A stretch of DNA of 6,198 nt from an uncultured Bacilli bacterium (GCA_905236935.1 CAJOQL010000090.1:1-6198), one strand, 5' to 3'. Counted from the first letter of the stretch, positions 1-5,926 are shown. Numbers and translations: made by a program. Notes: generated by a model not told the origin, from the sequence alone.

Positions 1-19
1 ATCTCCAATATTCTACTCT

Positions 20-47
20 ATTGTATAATAATACCCCCCCATGTCAA
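20..47 (-). promoter_or_regulatory. Sigma-A-type promoter directed out of the left edge, with a G7 tract in its spacer
   Basis: Read on the minus strand, a perfect -35 hexamer TTGACA (42-47) is followed after 16 bp by TACAAT (20-25). Transcription would start near position 13 and run leftward. A GGAG sequence at 3-6 could be the ribosome binding site of a gene just beyond the window. The spacer contains seven consecutive G (C at 34-40 on the plus strand), very unusual in this AT-rich DNA. The hexamers are seen directly; that they are used is inferred. The downstream gene is not visible. Confidence 0.6.
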
Positions 48-96
48 GTTAATGTTTTGCAAAAAAAATTCTATTAGAAGTTAATTTCGCACCATC

Positions 97-129
97 AAAA
101 AAATTACCACATTTTTTATTTTGTGGTAA
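97..129 (-). terminator. Intrinsic terminator of the yjbR-like gene
   Basis: On the minus strand an 8-bp perfect stem, TTACCACA (122-129) with TGTGGTAA (104-111), closes a 10-nt A-rich loop and is followed at once by seven T (97-103). It begins 24 bp after the yjbR-like stop codon, so it most likely ends that transcript and isolates it from the promoter at 20-47. Between this hairpin and that promoter I see no gene. Confidence 0.8.
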
Positions 130-152
130 CTTATTATTCAGTTTTTCACTCA

Positions 153-806
153 TTATTTTAGCGATAAATCATAACTATTATCTATTAGAGAGTATATTAT
201 TTCATTATCTAGTTCACTATTTAAATTAATTGTTATCCAAGATTTTTTATTCATATGCCAAGCAGGGAATATATTTACATTATCTATTACTTCATTAGTT
301 CTATCTTTATTATATCTTATATCAATTATTTCAATTTCTTCATTAGAATCTAATCCTATTTTAGAACCTACTACTGACATTATAACCATATACCATTTAT
401 TATTCATTTTATTTCTTATAGCAGCTGCAGTTGGAACATTTTTCCATAAAAATTCTGGTTTATCATTATAAGTCCTTTTAATATATTCTAAAACAGTTTT
501 TAATTTTTGAGATTTATATATTTCCTTTTTAGTACATGTATTAATAATCTCACTTAATATAGAATCATATTCCTCTCTTACTTTTCCTACATAATTACCA
601 GTAGCACTTTCTACATCAACTAAAATATATTCTTCATTAAGTGTTTTATCAATTACTTTAGAAGCCATCTCATCTTTTATTTCTACTACAATTTTAAACT
701 TATTATTTAAAATATCTTTTTCATAATAGTAAATATCATTTTTTAGAATAAAACCATAAGTAACTAATTTATCATAATTAATATTATCTAATCTTCTTTT
801 TTTCAT
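153..806 (-). CDS. MmcQ/YjbR family protein
   Basis: This 217-residue protein belongs to the MmcQ/YjbR family, whose C-terminal domain has a CyaY-like fold and is often annotated as DNA-binding; its true role is not settled. The family domain spans about residues 100-217. It has a KWYMVIMSV strand (137-145) and the hallmark PAWHMNKKSWITINL (181-195), followed by the acidic LIDNSYDL end. Residues 1-95 match the N-terminal extension common in Bacillota members (YGF near 17-19, GNYVGKVREEY near 70-80, a Cys at 91). The ATG at 804-806 has no Shine-Dalgarno sequence, yet the family N-terminus fits this start and no better internal start is evident. The gene ends in tandem stops, TAA then TGA. It lies 39 bp after tig but behind a terminator, so it is probably transcribed separately or by read-through. 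It is likely cytoplasmic; no signal peptide or membrane segment is seen. Confidence 0.9.
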   Translation of the reverse strand: MKKRRLDNINYDKLVTYGFILKNDIYYYEKDILNNKFKIVVEIKDEMASKVIDKTLNEEYILVDVESATGNYVGKVREEYDSILSEIINTCTKKEIYKSQKLKTVLEYIKRTYNDKPEFLWKNVPTAAAIRNKMNNKWYMVIMSVVGSKIGLDSNEEIEIIDIRYNKDRTNEVIDNVNIFPAWHMNKKSWITINLNSELDNEIIYSLIDNSYDLSLK

Positions 807-812
807 AATACA

Positions 813-847
813 AGAATATAATAAAAGACTTGATTATTCAAGTCCTT
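813..847 (-). terminator. Intrinsic terminator of tig, overlapping its stop codon
   Basis: On the minus strand GACTTGA (838-844) pairs with TCAAGTC (827-833) around the 4-nt loop ATAA. The stem extends by a G-U and two A-U pairs (824-826 with 845-847) to about 10 bp and is followed by a T-rich tail (TTTTATTATATT). Two bases of the tig stop codon (846-848) lie inside the stem. The G-U extension exists only in the minus-strand RNA and the T-tail is on that side, so the element acts on tig. Confidence 0.75.
815..841 (-). promoter_or_regulatory. Possible promoter of the yjbR-like gene, implying a leaderless mRNA
   Basis: On the minus strand TATATT (815-820) lies 8 bp before the ATG at 806, and TTGAAT (836-841) lies 15 bp upstream of it. 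If TATATT is the -10, transcription would begin at or within about two bases of the start codon. That agrees with the absence of a Shine-Dalgarno sequence. The spacer is shorter than the usual 17 bp and the -35 sits inside the tig terminator stem, so this is tentative; chance matches are common in AT-rich DNA. Confidence 0.3.
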
Positions 848-2090
848 AATTATTCTTTAAGAAATCTACTGCTTTACGCATTTTTAAATCATATTCTAAT
901 GCTTCTTCTCCGCCTATCATTTTAAAGATATCATCACTAGTAGCATTGTACATTTCAGCCATTTTATCAGCTTCAGCATGAATTTCATCATGAGTTACTT
1001 CAAGCTTTTCATTTTCTACAATTCCTTCTAGTAAATATCTAGTTTTAACTCTTTCTTCAGCATTAGGTTTCATCATATTTTTTAAATCTTCTAAAGAACC
1101 TTTAGTAAATGATAAATATTGTTCAAGAGTTAAACCTTGCATTTGTAATTGTTCTTTATATTGATTAATCATTCTATTAACTTCAGAATCAATTATTTCT
1201 GGATTAATTTCTACTTCCATATTTTCGATGGCTTTCTTAATTAATTCATCAGCATAATGATCTTCTGCATGAGATGATTTATGTTCTAATAAATGTTCTT
1301 TAATATGTTTTCTTAATTCTTCTTCTGTTTTAACATCATCATATCCTAAATCTTTATAAAAATCTTCATTAATTTCAGGTAAAACACGTTTTTTAATACC
1401 TTTTAATGTTACTTTAAATTCAACATCTTTATTCTTTAAATCTTCAACATAGTTTTCTGGGAATTTTAAGTTTAACACTTTTTCTTCACCAATAGCCATA
1501 CCAACTACACCATCTTCAAATCCTGGAATAAATGTATTTGAACCTATTTCTAATGGATAATCTTTACCTGTTCCACCTTCTAAAACTTTTCCATCTACTT
1601 TTCCTTCAAAATCAATAACAGCAGTGTTTCCATTTTCTACTTTTCCTTCATTTACTTCAATAACATCTGCAAACTTATCTTGTAAAGCCTTAATCTCATT
1701 ATCAATTTCTTCTTCAGTTACTTCTACTTTTTCTTTCTTTAAACCTAATTTAGTATATTTTCCTAATTTTACTTCTGGTTTTTCAATAACTGTAAATAAA
1801 TAAACAACTTCTTTTTCAGTAACTGATTTAATATCAACTTTTGGTTCACAAACTGGTTTTAAATTATTATCTTCAATACATTTACGATAAGCATCTTCTA
1901 AACAAAAATCAACTGCATCCATATATAAAGATTCAATACCAAATTTTTTTATAAAAACATCTTTTGGACATTTACCTTTTCTAAATCCTTCAATAGTAGT
2001 ATTACTATTTGCTTTACTAAAAGATTTATCTAATGCTTTAGTCCAATCTTTTCCTTCTATTTTAATTTCTATTTCTTTAACATTTTTCAT
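846..2090 (-). CDS. tig: Trigger factor, ribosome-associated chaperone
   Basis: Trigger factor binds the ribosome near the nascent-chain exit and helps new proteins fold; it is also a peptidyl-prolyl cis-trans isomerase. The 414 residues show the family order. The N-terminal ribosome-binding domain carries the signature GFRKGKCPKDVF (35-46). The FKBP-type isomerase domain is at about 153-233 (AVIDFEGKVDG, then FIPGFEDGVVGM). The helical C-terminal SurA-like chaperone domain is at about 240-414. The length is close to the usual 424-432; the signature lies about nine residues nearer the start than in E. coli, so the first strand is short. The start is secure: AAGGAGG (2097-2103) lies 6 bp before the ATG. 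Its own promoter (2117-2145) and terminator (813-847) make it a single-gene unit. In many bacteria tig sits next to clpP/clpX, which is not the case here. Confidence 0.97.
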   Translation of the reverse strand: MKNVKEIEIKIEGKDWTKALDKSFSKANSNTTIEGFRKGKCPKDVFIKKFGIESLYMDAVDFCLEDAYRKCIEDNNLKPVCEPKVDIKSVTEKEVVYLFTVIEKPEVKLGKYTKLGLKKEKVEVTEEEIDNEIKALQDKFADVIEVNEGKVENGNTAVIDFEGKVDGKVLEGGTGKDYPLEIGSNTFIPGFEDGVVGMAIGEEKVLNLKFPENYVEDLKNKDVEFKVTLKGIKKRVLPEINEDFYKDLGYDDVKTEEELRKHIKEHLLEHKSSHAEDHYADELIKKAIENMEVEINPEIIDSEVNRMINQYKEQLQMQGLTLEQYLSFTKGSLEDLKNMMKPNAEERVKTRYLLEGIVENEKLEVTHDEIHAEADKMAEMYNATSDDIFKMIGGEEALEYDLKMRKAVDFLKNN

Positions 2091-2116
2091 ATATTTCCTC
2101 CTTAAATATCTATAAT

Positions 2117-2145
2117 ATTATACTTTATTGAATCACTTAAATCAA
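2117..2145 (-). promoter_or_regulatory. Promoter of tig
   Basis: On the minus strand TTGATT (2140-2145), a 17-bp spacer and a perfect TATAAT (2117-2122) form a strong sigma-A-type promoter. Transcription would start near 2110, only a few bases before the AAGGAGG ribosome binding site, giving a leader of about 20 nt with no room for a riboswitch. It is back to back with the plus-strand promoter at 2155-2182; the two -35 boxes are 9 bp apart. Confidence 0.75.
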
Positions 2146-2154
2146 CTATTATTC

Positions 2155-2182
2155 TTGACTAAAATAGGAAAAGTGCTATTAT
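2155..2182 (+). promoter_or_regulatory. Extended -10 promoter of the unrecognised 198-residue gene
   Basis: TTGACT (2155-2160) is followed after 16 bp by TATTAT (2177-2182), preceded by TGC, an extended -10 element. Transcription would begin near 2189. This supports the ATG at 2208 as the true start, because an ATG at 2196 would leave only about 7 nt of leader. Confidence 0.7.
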
Positions 2183-2207
2183 AGACTATTAAGAAATGAG
2201 GGTTATT

Positions 2208-2804
2208 ATGACATTAATTGAACACTATTTAAAATTATATTTTGGAGAAACAATTTCTAAAAACAAACTTAAAGAAATTGAAAACTATTTAATTAACAAT
2301 GGATATGAAGTAAATTTAGATCTTGCTATTAAAGATAATATTAAAGGTTCAAAAAAGAAATTATGTTTTAAAGGAGATAATAGAATTGCTTATGTTAAAA
2401 CTGCACCATGTATTGATGAAGACTTTAATGGAGAATCTTTAGTATTATATGAAAATTTAGCCATATTAGATGAAAAAAATCCTTATTTTGGATATCAAGC
2501 AATGAAAACTTTTGATATAAGAACTAATAAAGACTGTATTACACTTTATAAAGCCATTTATACTAAAAACGATTATAAAAATTATTTTCAATCTAATGTT
2601 TACTTTAATAATGGTCTTTTATCTGGTGAAATAAATCTTCCTAATTACGAAGATTTAAATATTGATAATCCTTATATTGGAGATGCATTAAAAAAACATA
2701 ATTTATTACTTACAGTAATGGGAGAAATTGCTGATAAAGCATTAGATAGTTTATCTTTAAGAAATAAAGAAAATATAAAAGAAAAAACCGTTAAGCAACC
2801 TTAA
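2208..2804 (+). CDS. Hypothetical protein, no recognised family
   Basis: I do not recognise this protein. I choose the ATG at 2208 (198 residues, beginning MTLIEHYLKLYF) over the in-frame ATG at 2196. A GAGGG sequence (2198-2202) lies 5-6 bp before 2208, whereas only a weak AAGAA precedes 2196, and the mapped promoter would start close to 2189. The protein is rich in Lys, Asn, Asp, Glu and Tyr, has no Trp, and has two Cys (in KKLCFKG and TAPCIDED) plus a third in KDCITLY. No signal peptide or membrane segment is visible, so it is probably soluble and cytoplasmic. The N-terminus looks helical (about 1-32), the middle looks like mixed strands, then comes a helix near 165-185 and a charged tail (NKENIKEKTVKQP). 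It is alone on its strand, diverging from tig and converging with greA. Base use matches its neighbours, so there is no sign of recent transfer. Confidence 0.8.
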   Translation: MTLIEHYLKLYFGETISKNKLKEIENYLINNGYEVNLDLAIKDNIKGSKKKLCFKGDNRIAYVKTAPCIDEDFNGESLVLYENLAILDEKNPYFGYQAMKTFDIRTNKDCITLYKAIYTKNDYKNYFQSNVYFNNGLLSGEINLPNYEDLNIDNPYIGDALKKHNLLLTVMGEIADKALDSLSLRNKENIKEKTVKQP

Positions 2805-2817
2805 CGATTTTTATTTT
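2782..2817. terminator. Bidirectional terminator containing both convergent stop codons
   Basis: CGTTAAG (2789-2795), loop CAAC and CTTAACG (2800-2806) form a perfect 7-bp hairpin. Plus-strand RNA ends in ATTTTTATTTT (2807-2817); minus-strand RNA ends in a six-T run (2782-2787). Both sides thus have a U-tail. The plus-strand stop TAA (2802-2804) lies in one arm and the greA stop (2791-2793 on the minus strand) in the other, so the terminator is embedded in the last codons of both genes. Confidence 0.85.
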
Positions 2818-3258
2818 GAAATTACCATTTGGAGATTCAATTTCAACTGTATCTCCCTCACGCTTACCAATGATAGCTCTACCAATTGGAGATTCATTTG
2901 ATATTTTATTTTCAAGTGGATTAGCTTCAGTAGATCCTACAATACTATAAGATTCTATCTCATCATCATCAACATATAATATATCAACATTAGATCCTAA
3001 ACTAACTGCTCCTTCAGCATTTTTTTCAATAATCTTAGCATTTTGAAGCATAAATTCTATTTCTTTTATTCTAGCCTCTACTTCTGCTTGTTTATTTCTA
3101 GCAGCATCATAGTCAGCATTTTCTGATAAGTCTCCTTGAGCACGTGCTTCTTTAATTGCTTCAATTACATTTGGTCTTTCTATATTCTTTAAATTATCTA
3201 ATTCTTCTTCTAATTCAATAAATCCTTCACTAGTAAGTAATATCTCTTTTTTTGGCAT
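2791..3258 (-). CDS. greA: Transcription elongation factor GreA
   Basis: GreA inserts its coiled coil into the RNA polymerase secondary channel and stimulates cleavage of backtracked RNA, rescuing stalled elongation. The 155 residues match the usual length (about 157). Residues 1-75 form the antiparallel coiled coil with the family motif ARAQGDLSENADYDAA (38-53); the tip acids D43 and E46 that hold the catalytic Mg2+ are present. Residues about 80-155 form the FKBP-like domain (SPIGRAIIGKREGDTVEI). The start is supported by AAGGG (3270-3274), though its 11-bp distance from the ATG is a little long. It is the last gene of the trmR-yrrN-yrrO-greA cluster, 44 bp after yrrO, and may also be read from its own promoter (3291-3319). 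Its 3' end overlaps the convergent hypothetical gene by 14 bp. Confidence 0.97.
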   Translation of the reverse strand: MPKKEILLTSEGFIELEEELDNLKNIERPNVIEAIKEARAQGDLSENADYDAARNKQAEVEARIKEIEFMLQNAKIIEKNAEGAVSLGSNVDILYVDDDEIESYSIVGSTEANPLENKISNESPIGRAIIGKREGDTVEIESPNGNFKIKIVKVA

Positions 3259-3290
3259 TTATTTATCTTCCCTTCAAAAAATCTTACATA

Positions 3291-3319
3291 AGAATACTAC
3301 AATTATAAAACTTTGTCAA
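3291..3319 (-). promoter_or_regulatory. Possible internal promoter for greA
   Basis: On the minus strand a perfect TTGACA (3314-3319), lying in the last codons of yrrO, is followed after exactly 17 bp by TATTCT (3291-3296), which matches the -10 consensus at four of six positions. It would start transcription near 3284, just before the greA ribosome binding site. This would let greA be expressed independently of the tRNA-modification genes. The -10 is mediocre, so it is uncertain. Confidence 0.4.
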
Positions 3320-4502
3320 ATACTTTTATACGCATAATATCATCTTTAGTAACTGGCAAATTTTCTTTAATTTTAACAATCATTTGAGCATGATTTGCAG
3401 TATCTATTTTTTCCATATTTTCATCATAAATATCTTTTATAGTATATTCAAATGTTTCAAAATTAGGACTAATAAACTGAACAATATCCCCTACTTTAAA
3501 ATAATTTCTTTGTTCTAATGTAATAATACCATTATTATTATCTATAACTATACCTAAAAAATCTTGATTAGATATTTCCATACCATTTTCAGTATAATAT
3601 TGTTCTTTTACAGTAGGTAGCCCCTTAAAGAAATGAGAAGTACTTTCTCTATTAGCACATCTATTTAAAACATTTAAATAATAATTAATATCATTTAAAG
3701 ATAAAGTATTTTTTAAACAACTATCAATTATTTTACGATATGATAAAAGAACAGTTGCGATATAATAAATACTACGCATTCTTCCTTCTACTTTAAATGA
3801 ATTAACTCCAGCACTAATCATATCTTTAATATATGAAACCATATTTAAATCTTTAGGACTCATTTGGAAGTTATCATCTAATTCATTACCATTTTCATCA
3901 TAATATTTAAAACACCATCTGCATATTTGAGCACATCCTCCCCTATTAGCATCTCTATTAGTTGCATAATTACTCATAATACATCTACCACTTATACTTG
4001 TACACATTGCCCCATGAATAAAGGCTTCAATATCTAAAGATGTATAATCTTTGATTTCTTTAATATCTTGTTCGCTAGCTTCTCTTGCTAAAACCACTCT
4101 AGACGCACCAAGCATTTTATAAAACATAGCAGCTTCTTTATTTAAAGTACTAGCCTGAGTTGATACATGTAGTTCCATTTTTAAATTTAGTTTTTTCCAT
4201 AAATCCATAACAGATATATCACTAACAATAATTGCATCAACACCATATTCATCTAAAGAGCGTAAATAATCTTCTAATCCTTTAAAATCTTCATCATGAA
4301 AAACAATATTAACTGTTACATACACTTTTTTCTTTAAACCATGAGCATAAGCACAAGCTTCTTTAATTTCTTCTAAACTAAAGTTTTTGGCATTAGCTCT
4401 TAAACTAAAGTTTTTACCACCAAGATAAACAGCATCTGCTCCATAGTGAAAAGCAATTTTCAATCTTTCAAAATCTCCTGCTGGAGCAAGTAACTCTATC
4501 AT
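3303..4502 (-). CDS. yrrO: U32 peptidase-family protein YrrO (TrhP type), tRNA wobble uridine hydroxylation
   Basis: Though named peptidase U32, TrhP-type members are required, with prephenate in E. coli, to make 5-hydroxyuridine at tRNA position 34. The 399 residues open with MIELLAPAGDFERLKIAFHY and GADAVYLGG (21-29), the usual U32 TIM-barrel start. They contain the complete family signature EAFIHGAMCTSISGRCIMS (159-177) and the RGGCAQICRWC cluster (187-197). Cys167, 174, 190 and 194 or 197 are candidate iron-sulfur ligands. FKVEGRMRSIYYIATV (236-251) is the conserved post-barrel motif. Residues from about 310 form the small C-terminal beta domain. The length fits YrrO-type proteins (about 420). 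GGTGAT (minus strand, 4508-4513), an exact match to the anti-Shine-Dalgarno, lies 5 bp before the ATG. The start overlaps the yrrN stop as ATGA, implying coupled translation. Assignment as YrrO rather than another U32 protein rests on synteny with trmR and yrrN. Confidence 0.92.
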   Translation of the reverse strand: MIELLAPAGDFERLKIAFHYGADAVYLGGKNFSLRANAKNFSLEEIKEACAYAHGLKKKVYVTVNIVFHDEDFKGLEDYLRSLDEYGVDAIIVSDISVMDLWKKLNLKMELHVSTQASTLNKEAAMFYKMLGASRVVLAREASEQDIKEIKDYTSLDIEAFIHGAMCTSISGRCIMSNYATNRDANRGGCAQICRWCFKYYDENGNELDDNFQMSPKDLNMVSYIKDMISAGVNSFKVEGRMRSIYYIATVLLSYRKIIDSCLKNTLSLNDINYYLNVLNRCANRESTSHFFKGLPTVKEQYYTENGMEISNQDFLGIVIDNNNGIITLEQRNYFKVGDIVQFISPNFETFEYTIKDIYDENMEKIDTANHAQMIVKIKENLPVTKDDIMRIKVFDKVL

Positions 4503-5290
4503 TTTAAATCACCAATCCTATAAACAGTTTTATTTTCATAAAAAGGATTTAAATAATCATCACATTTTCCATCTAAAATGTTTTTCATATCATTAAATGA
4601 AATCATATTAGGATCTACATAATAAAATAAAATATTATCATCATTAAATCTATCTATCTCATTTATTAAATTAAAATATTTTTTATAAAATAAAACCGTC
4701 CCATATTCATTTTCTACTGCTATAAATTCATGATTATTATTAGTCTTTATAACAGCTCTTTTAATACTTTTTAAATGTTTAAATTCATTATAAAACGAAA
4801 GTAAATATCTTCTTGAATACATTGACATATTAAGTCCAAATACTGGTAAAATAACCTTTTTATTAACATTATTAATTACATATGATAATTCACTTTTTTC
4901 AAGTTCATTTGAAATAACCGCACTATAAACCTTATCAAGCCAAATATTAATGCTTTTTGCATTTACAGCAAAATGATTTTGATTCCATATTAAAGGAATA
5001 TCTTTATCTTTTAAGATTTGATATACTCCAATATCTTCAAAAATAATACCTTTTGCAAACGTTAATTTATCACTTATATTTTTAAACCTATCAGTATCTT
5101 TATTATCTAATACTCTATTAACTAATAAATAAACATTTACATCTAGACTCTGTAATACTTCTAAATTAAAGGAATTATACCCAATACTAAATCCATCTAA
5201 CGGAAAAAGAAAGTTAGATATTCCTAACTTTTTATAATCTTCAATTTCTTCTAAACTATTTATTCTAATTAAAATCTTACTTTTTTTCAT
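4499..5290 (-). CDS. yrrN: Short, cysteine-poor U32-family protein YrrN-like, partner of YrrO
   Basis: This 263-residue protein lies where B. subtilis has yrrN, a second U32 protein needed together with YrrO for 5-hydroxyuridine in tRNA. Sequence support is moderate. IWNQNHFAVNAKSINIWL (101-118) followed by SAVISNELEKSEL (123-135) resembles the U32 barrel pattern (NS..I.F, then SxEL). LPVFGLNMSMYSRRYLL (148-164) matches the G..PLM.SR region, and YGTVLFYKKYFNLI (196-209) the following segment. The U32 cysteine signature is absent: the only cysteine is C243. A catalytic iron-sulfur centre is therefore unlikely here, and I infer a structural or tRNA-binding role in a complex with YrrO. It is shorter than B. 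subtilis YrrN (about 309). The start overlaps trmR by 14 bp; AAGGA lies only 3 bp before the ATG, so translation probably depends on coupling. It ends in TGA within an ATGA overlap. Confidence 0.75.
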   Translation of the reverse strand: MKKSKILIRINSLEEIEDYKKLGISNFLFPLDGFSIGYNSFNLEVLQSLDVNVYLLVNRVLDNKDTDRFKNISDKLTFAKGIIFEDIGVYQILKDKDIPLIWNQNHFAVNAKSINIWLDKVYSAVISNELEKSELSYVINNVNKKVILPVFGLNMSMYSRRYLLSFYNEFKHLKSIKRAVIKTNNNHEFIAVENEYGTVLFYKKYFNLINEIDRFNDDNILFYYVDPNMISFNDMKNILDGKCDDYLNPFYENKTVYRIGDLK

Positions 5291-5876
5291 TGTTCCTTTT
5301 AAAACTTACTGATAATCCATCCCCAATATCATAATATTTAGTAATATATTCTTTATTATTATCTAAAAATTCAATATACTTTTCAATTTTATCAACAATA
5401 CCTTTTAAATTCTTACTTTTAACCATATTTTTATTTTTTACTAAACCATGAAATTTTAAATTATCAGTAATGATTACTCCTCCTGGATTTAAATAATTAC
5501 AAAATTTTTCAAAATATTTTATATAACCACCTTTAGCAGCATCAATAAATATTAAATCATATGAATGACCTGCAAGATTTACCTCTAAAGCATCATTATA
5601 AACAACATCTATTCTCTTGTCTAAACCACAACTATTAACATTTTTTACTGCTTCACGGTATCTTTTTTCATCTTTTTCAATAGTAGTTATTTCAACATCA
5701 GCACTAGCGTTTGCCATTAAAATAGCTGAATACCCTATGGCTGTTCCTATTTCTAAAACACTTTTTACATTATTTAATTTTATATATTTCATTATAAACT
5801 TAATTGAATCAATTTCAATTATTGGTATATTATTTGCTTCTGCATATCTTTCCATTTGAAAGATGGTTTCTTTCAT
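5277..5876 (-). CDS. trmR: tRNA 5-hydroxyuridine methyltransferase (TrmR/YrrM type)
   Basis: A class I SAM-dependent, metal-dependent O-methyltransferase of the COMT-like family (199 residues, against about 217 for B. subtilis TrmR). TrmR methylates 5-hydroxyuridine-34 to 5-methoxyuridine in tRNA. Motif I VLEIGTAIGYSAI (40-52) and the acidic TTIEKDEKR (64-72) bind SAM. YDLIFIDAAKGGYIKYF (106-122) and GGVIITDNLKFHG (132-144) supply the metal ligands D112, D138 and N139 and the probable catalytic K115. Taken alone it could be any O-methyltransferase family 3 protein; its place before two U32 genes and greA, as in Bacillus, makes TrmR the best call. The start is firm: AGGTGA (minus strand, 5884-5889) lies 7 bp before the ATG. 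As first gene behind the promoter at 5897-5926 it leads the operon, and its last codons contain the ribosome binding site of yrrN. Confidence 0.9.
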   Translation of the reverse strand: MKETIFQMERYAEANNIPIIEIDSIKFIMKYIKLNNVKSVLEIGTAIGYSAILMANASADVEITTIEKDEKRYREAVKNVNSCGLDKRIDVVYNDALEVNLAGHSYDLIFIDAAKGGYIKYFEKFCNYLNPGGVIITDNLKFHGLVKNKNMVKSKNLKGIVDKIEKYIEFLDNNKEYITKYYDIGDGLSVSFKRNNEKK

Positions 5877-5896
5877 AAAAACTTCACCTAAAAAAG

Positions 5897-5926
5897 ATTA
5901 TAGCATATTTAGTTATTTAAAAGCAA
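5897..5926 (-). promoter_or_regulatory. Extended -10 promoter of the trmR-yrrN-yrrO-greA operon
   Basis: On the minus strand TGC directly precedes a perfect TATAAT (5897-5902), an extended -10. The -35 is weak: TTGCTT at 5921-5926 with an 18-bp spacer. Transcription would begin near 5890, leaving a leader of only about 14 nt that starts at the ribosome binding site. No leader regulation is possible at that length. Confidence 0.65.

Noticed and set aside
69..79. Short palindrome TTCTATTAGAA upstream of the left promoter
   Set aside because: Five-bp arms of A-T-rich sequence are expected by chance here, and no second copy was seen to support an operator.
2196..2207. Upstream in-frame ATG of the hypothetical gene (adds MRVI)
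   Set aside because: It has no proper ribosome binding site and would leave only about 7 nt after the predicted transcript start, while GAGGG is well placed for the ATG at 2208.
2091..2207. Riboswitch or T-box leader in the tig/hypothetical gap
   Set aside because: The predicted leaders on both sides are about 20 nt, too short for any structured regulatory RNA, and no stem-loop with a T-run is present.
3271..3292. Small hairpin with a T-run between yrrO and greA (TCTT/AAGA stem, then TTTTTT on the minus strand)
   Set aside because: The stem is only 4 bp of mostly A-T pairs, too weak for a terminator or attenuator; the T-run is ordinary for this composition.
4499..5290. TGA at 4499-4501 as a tryptophan codon joining yrrN to yrrO
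   Set aside because: The yrrO start ATG overlaps in another frame (ATGA) with a perfect GGTGAT ribosome binding site. All tryptophans in the window use TGG, so TGA is a normal stop.
5617..5859. An 80-codon plus-strand reading frame
   Set aside because: It lies antisense within trmR, whose SAM-binding motifs are intact in the other strand. It has no ribosome binding site or family match and is a shadow frame.
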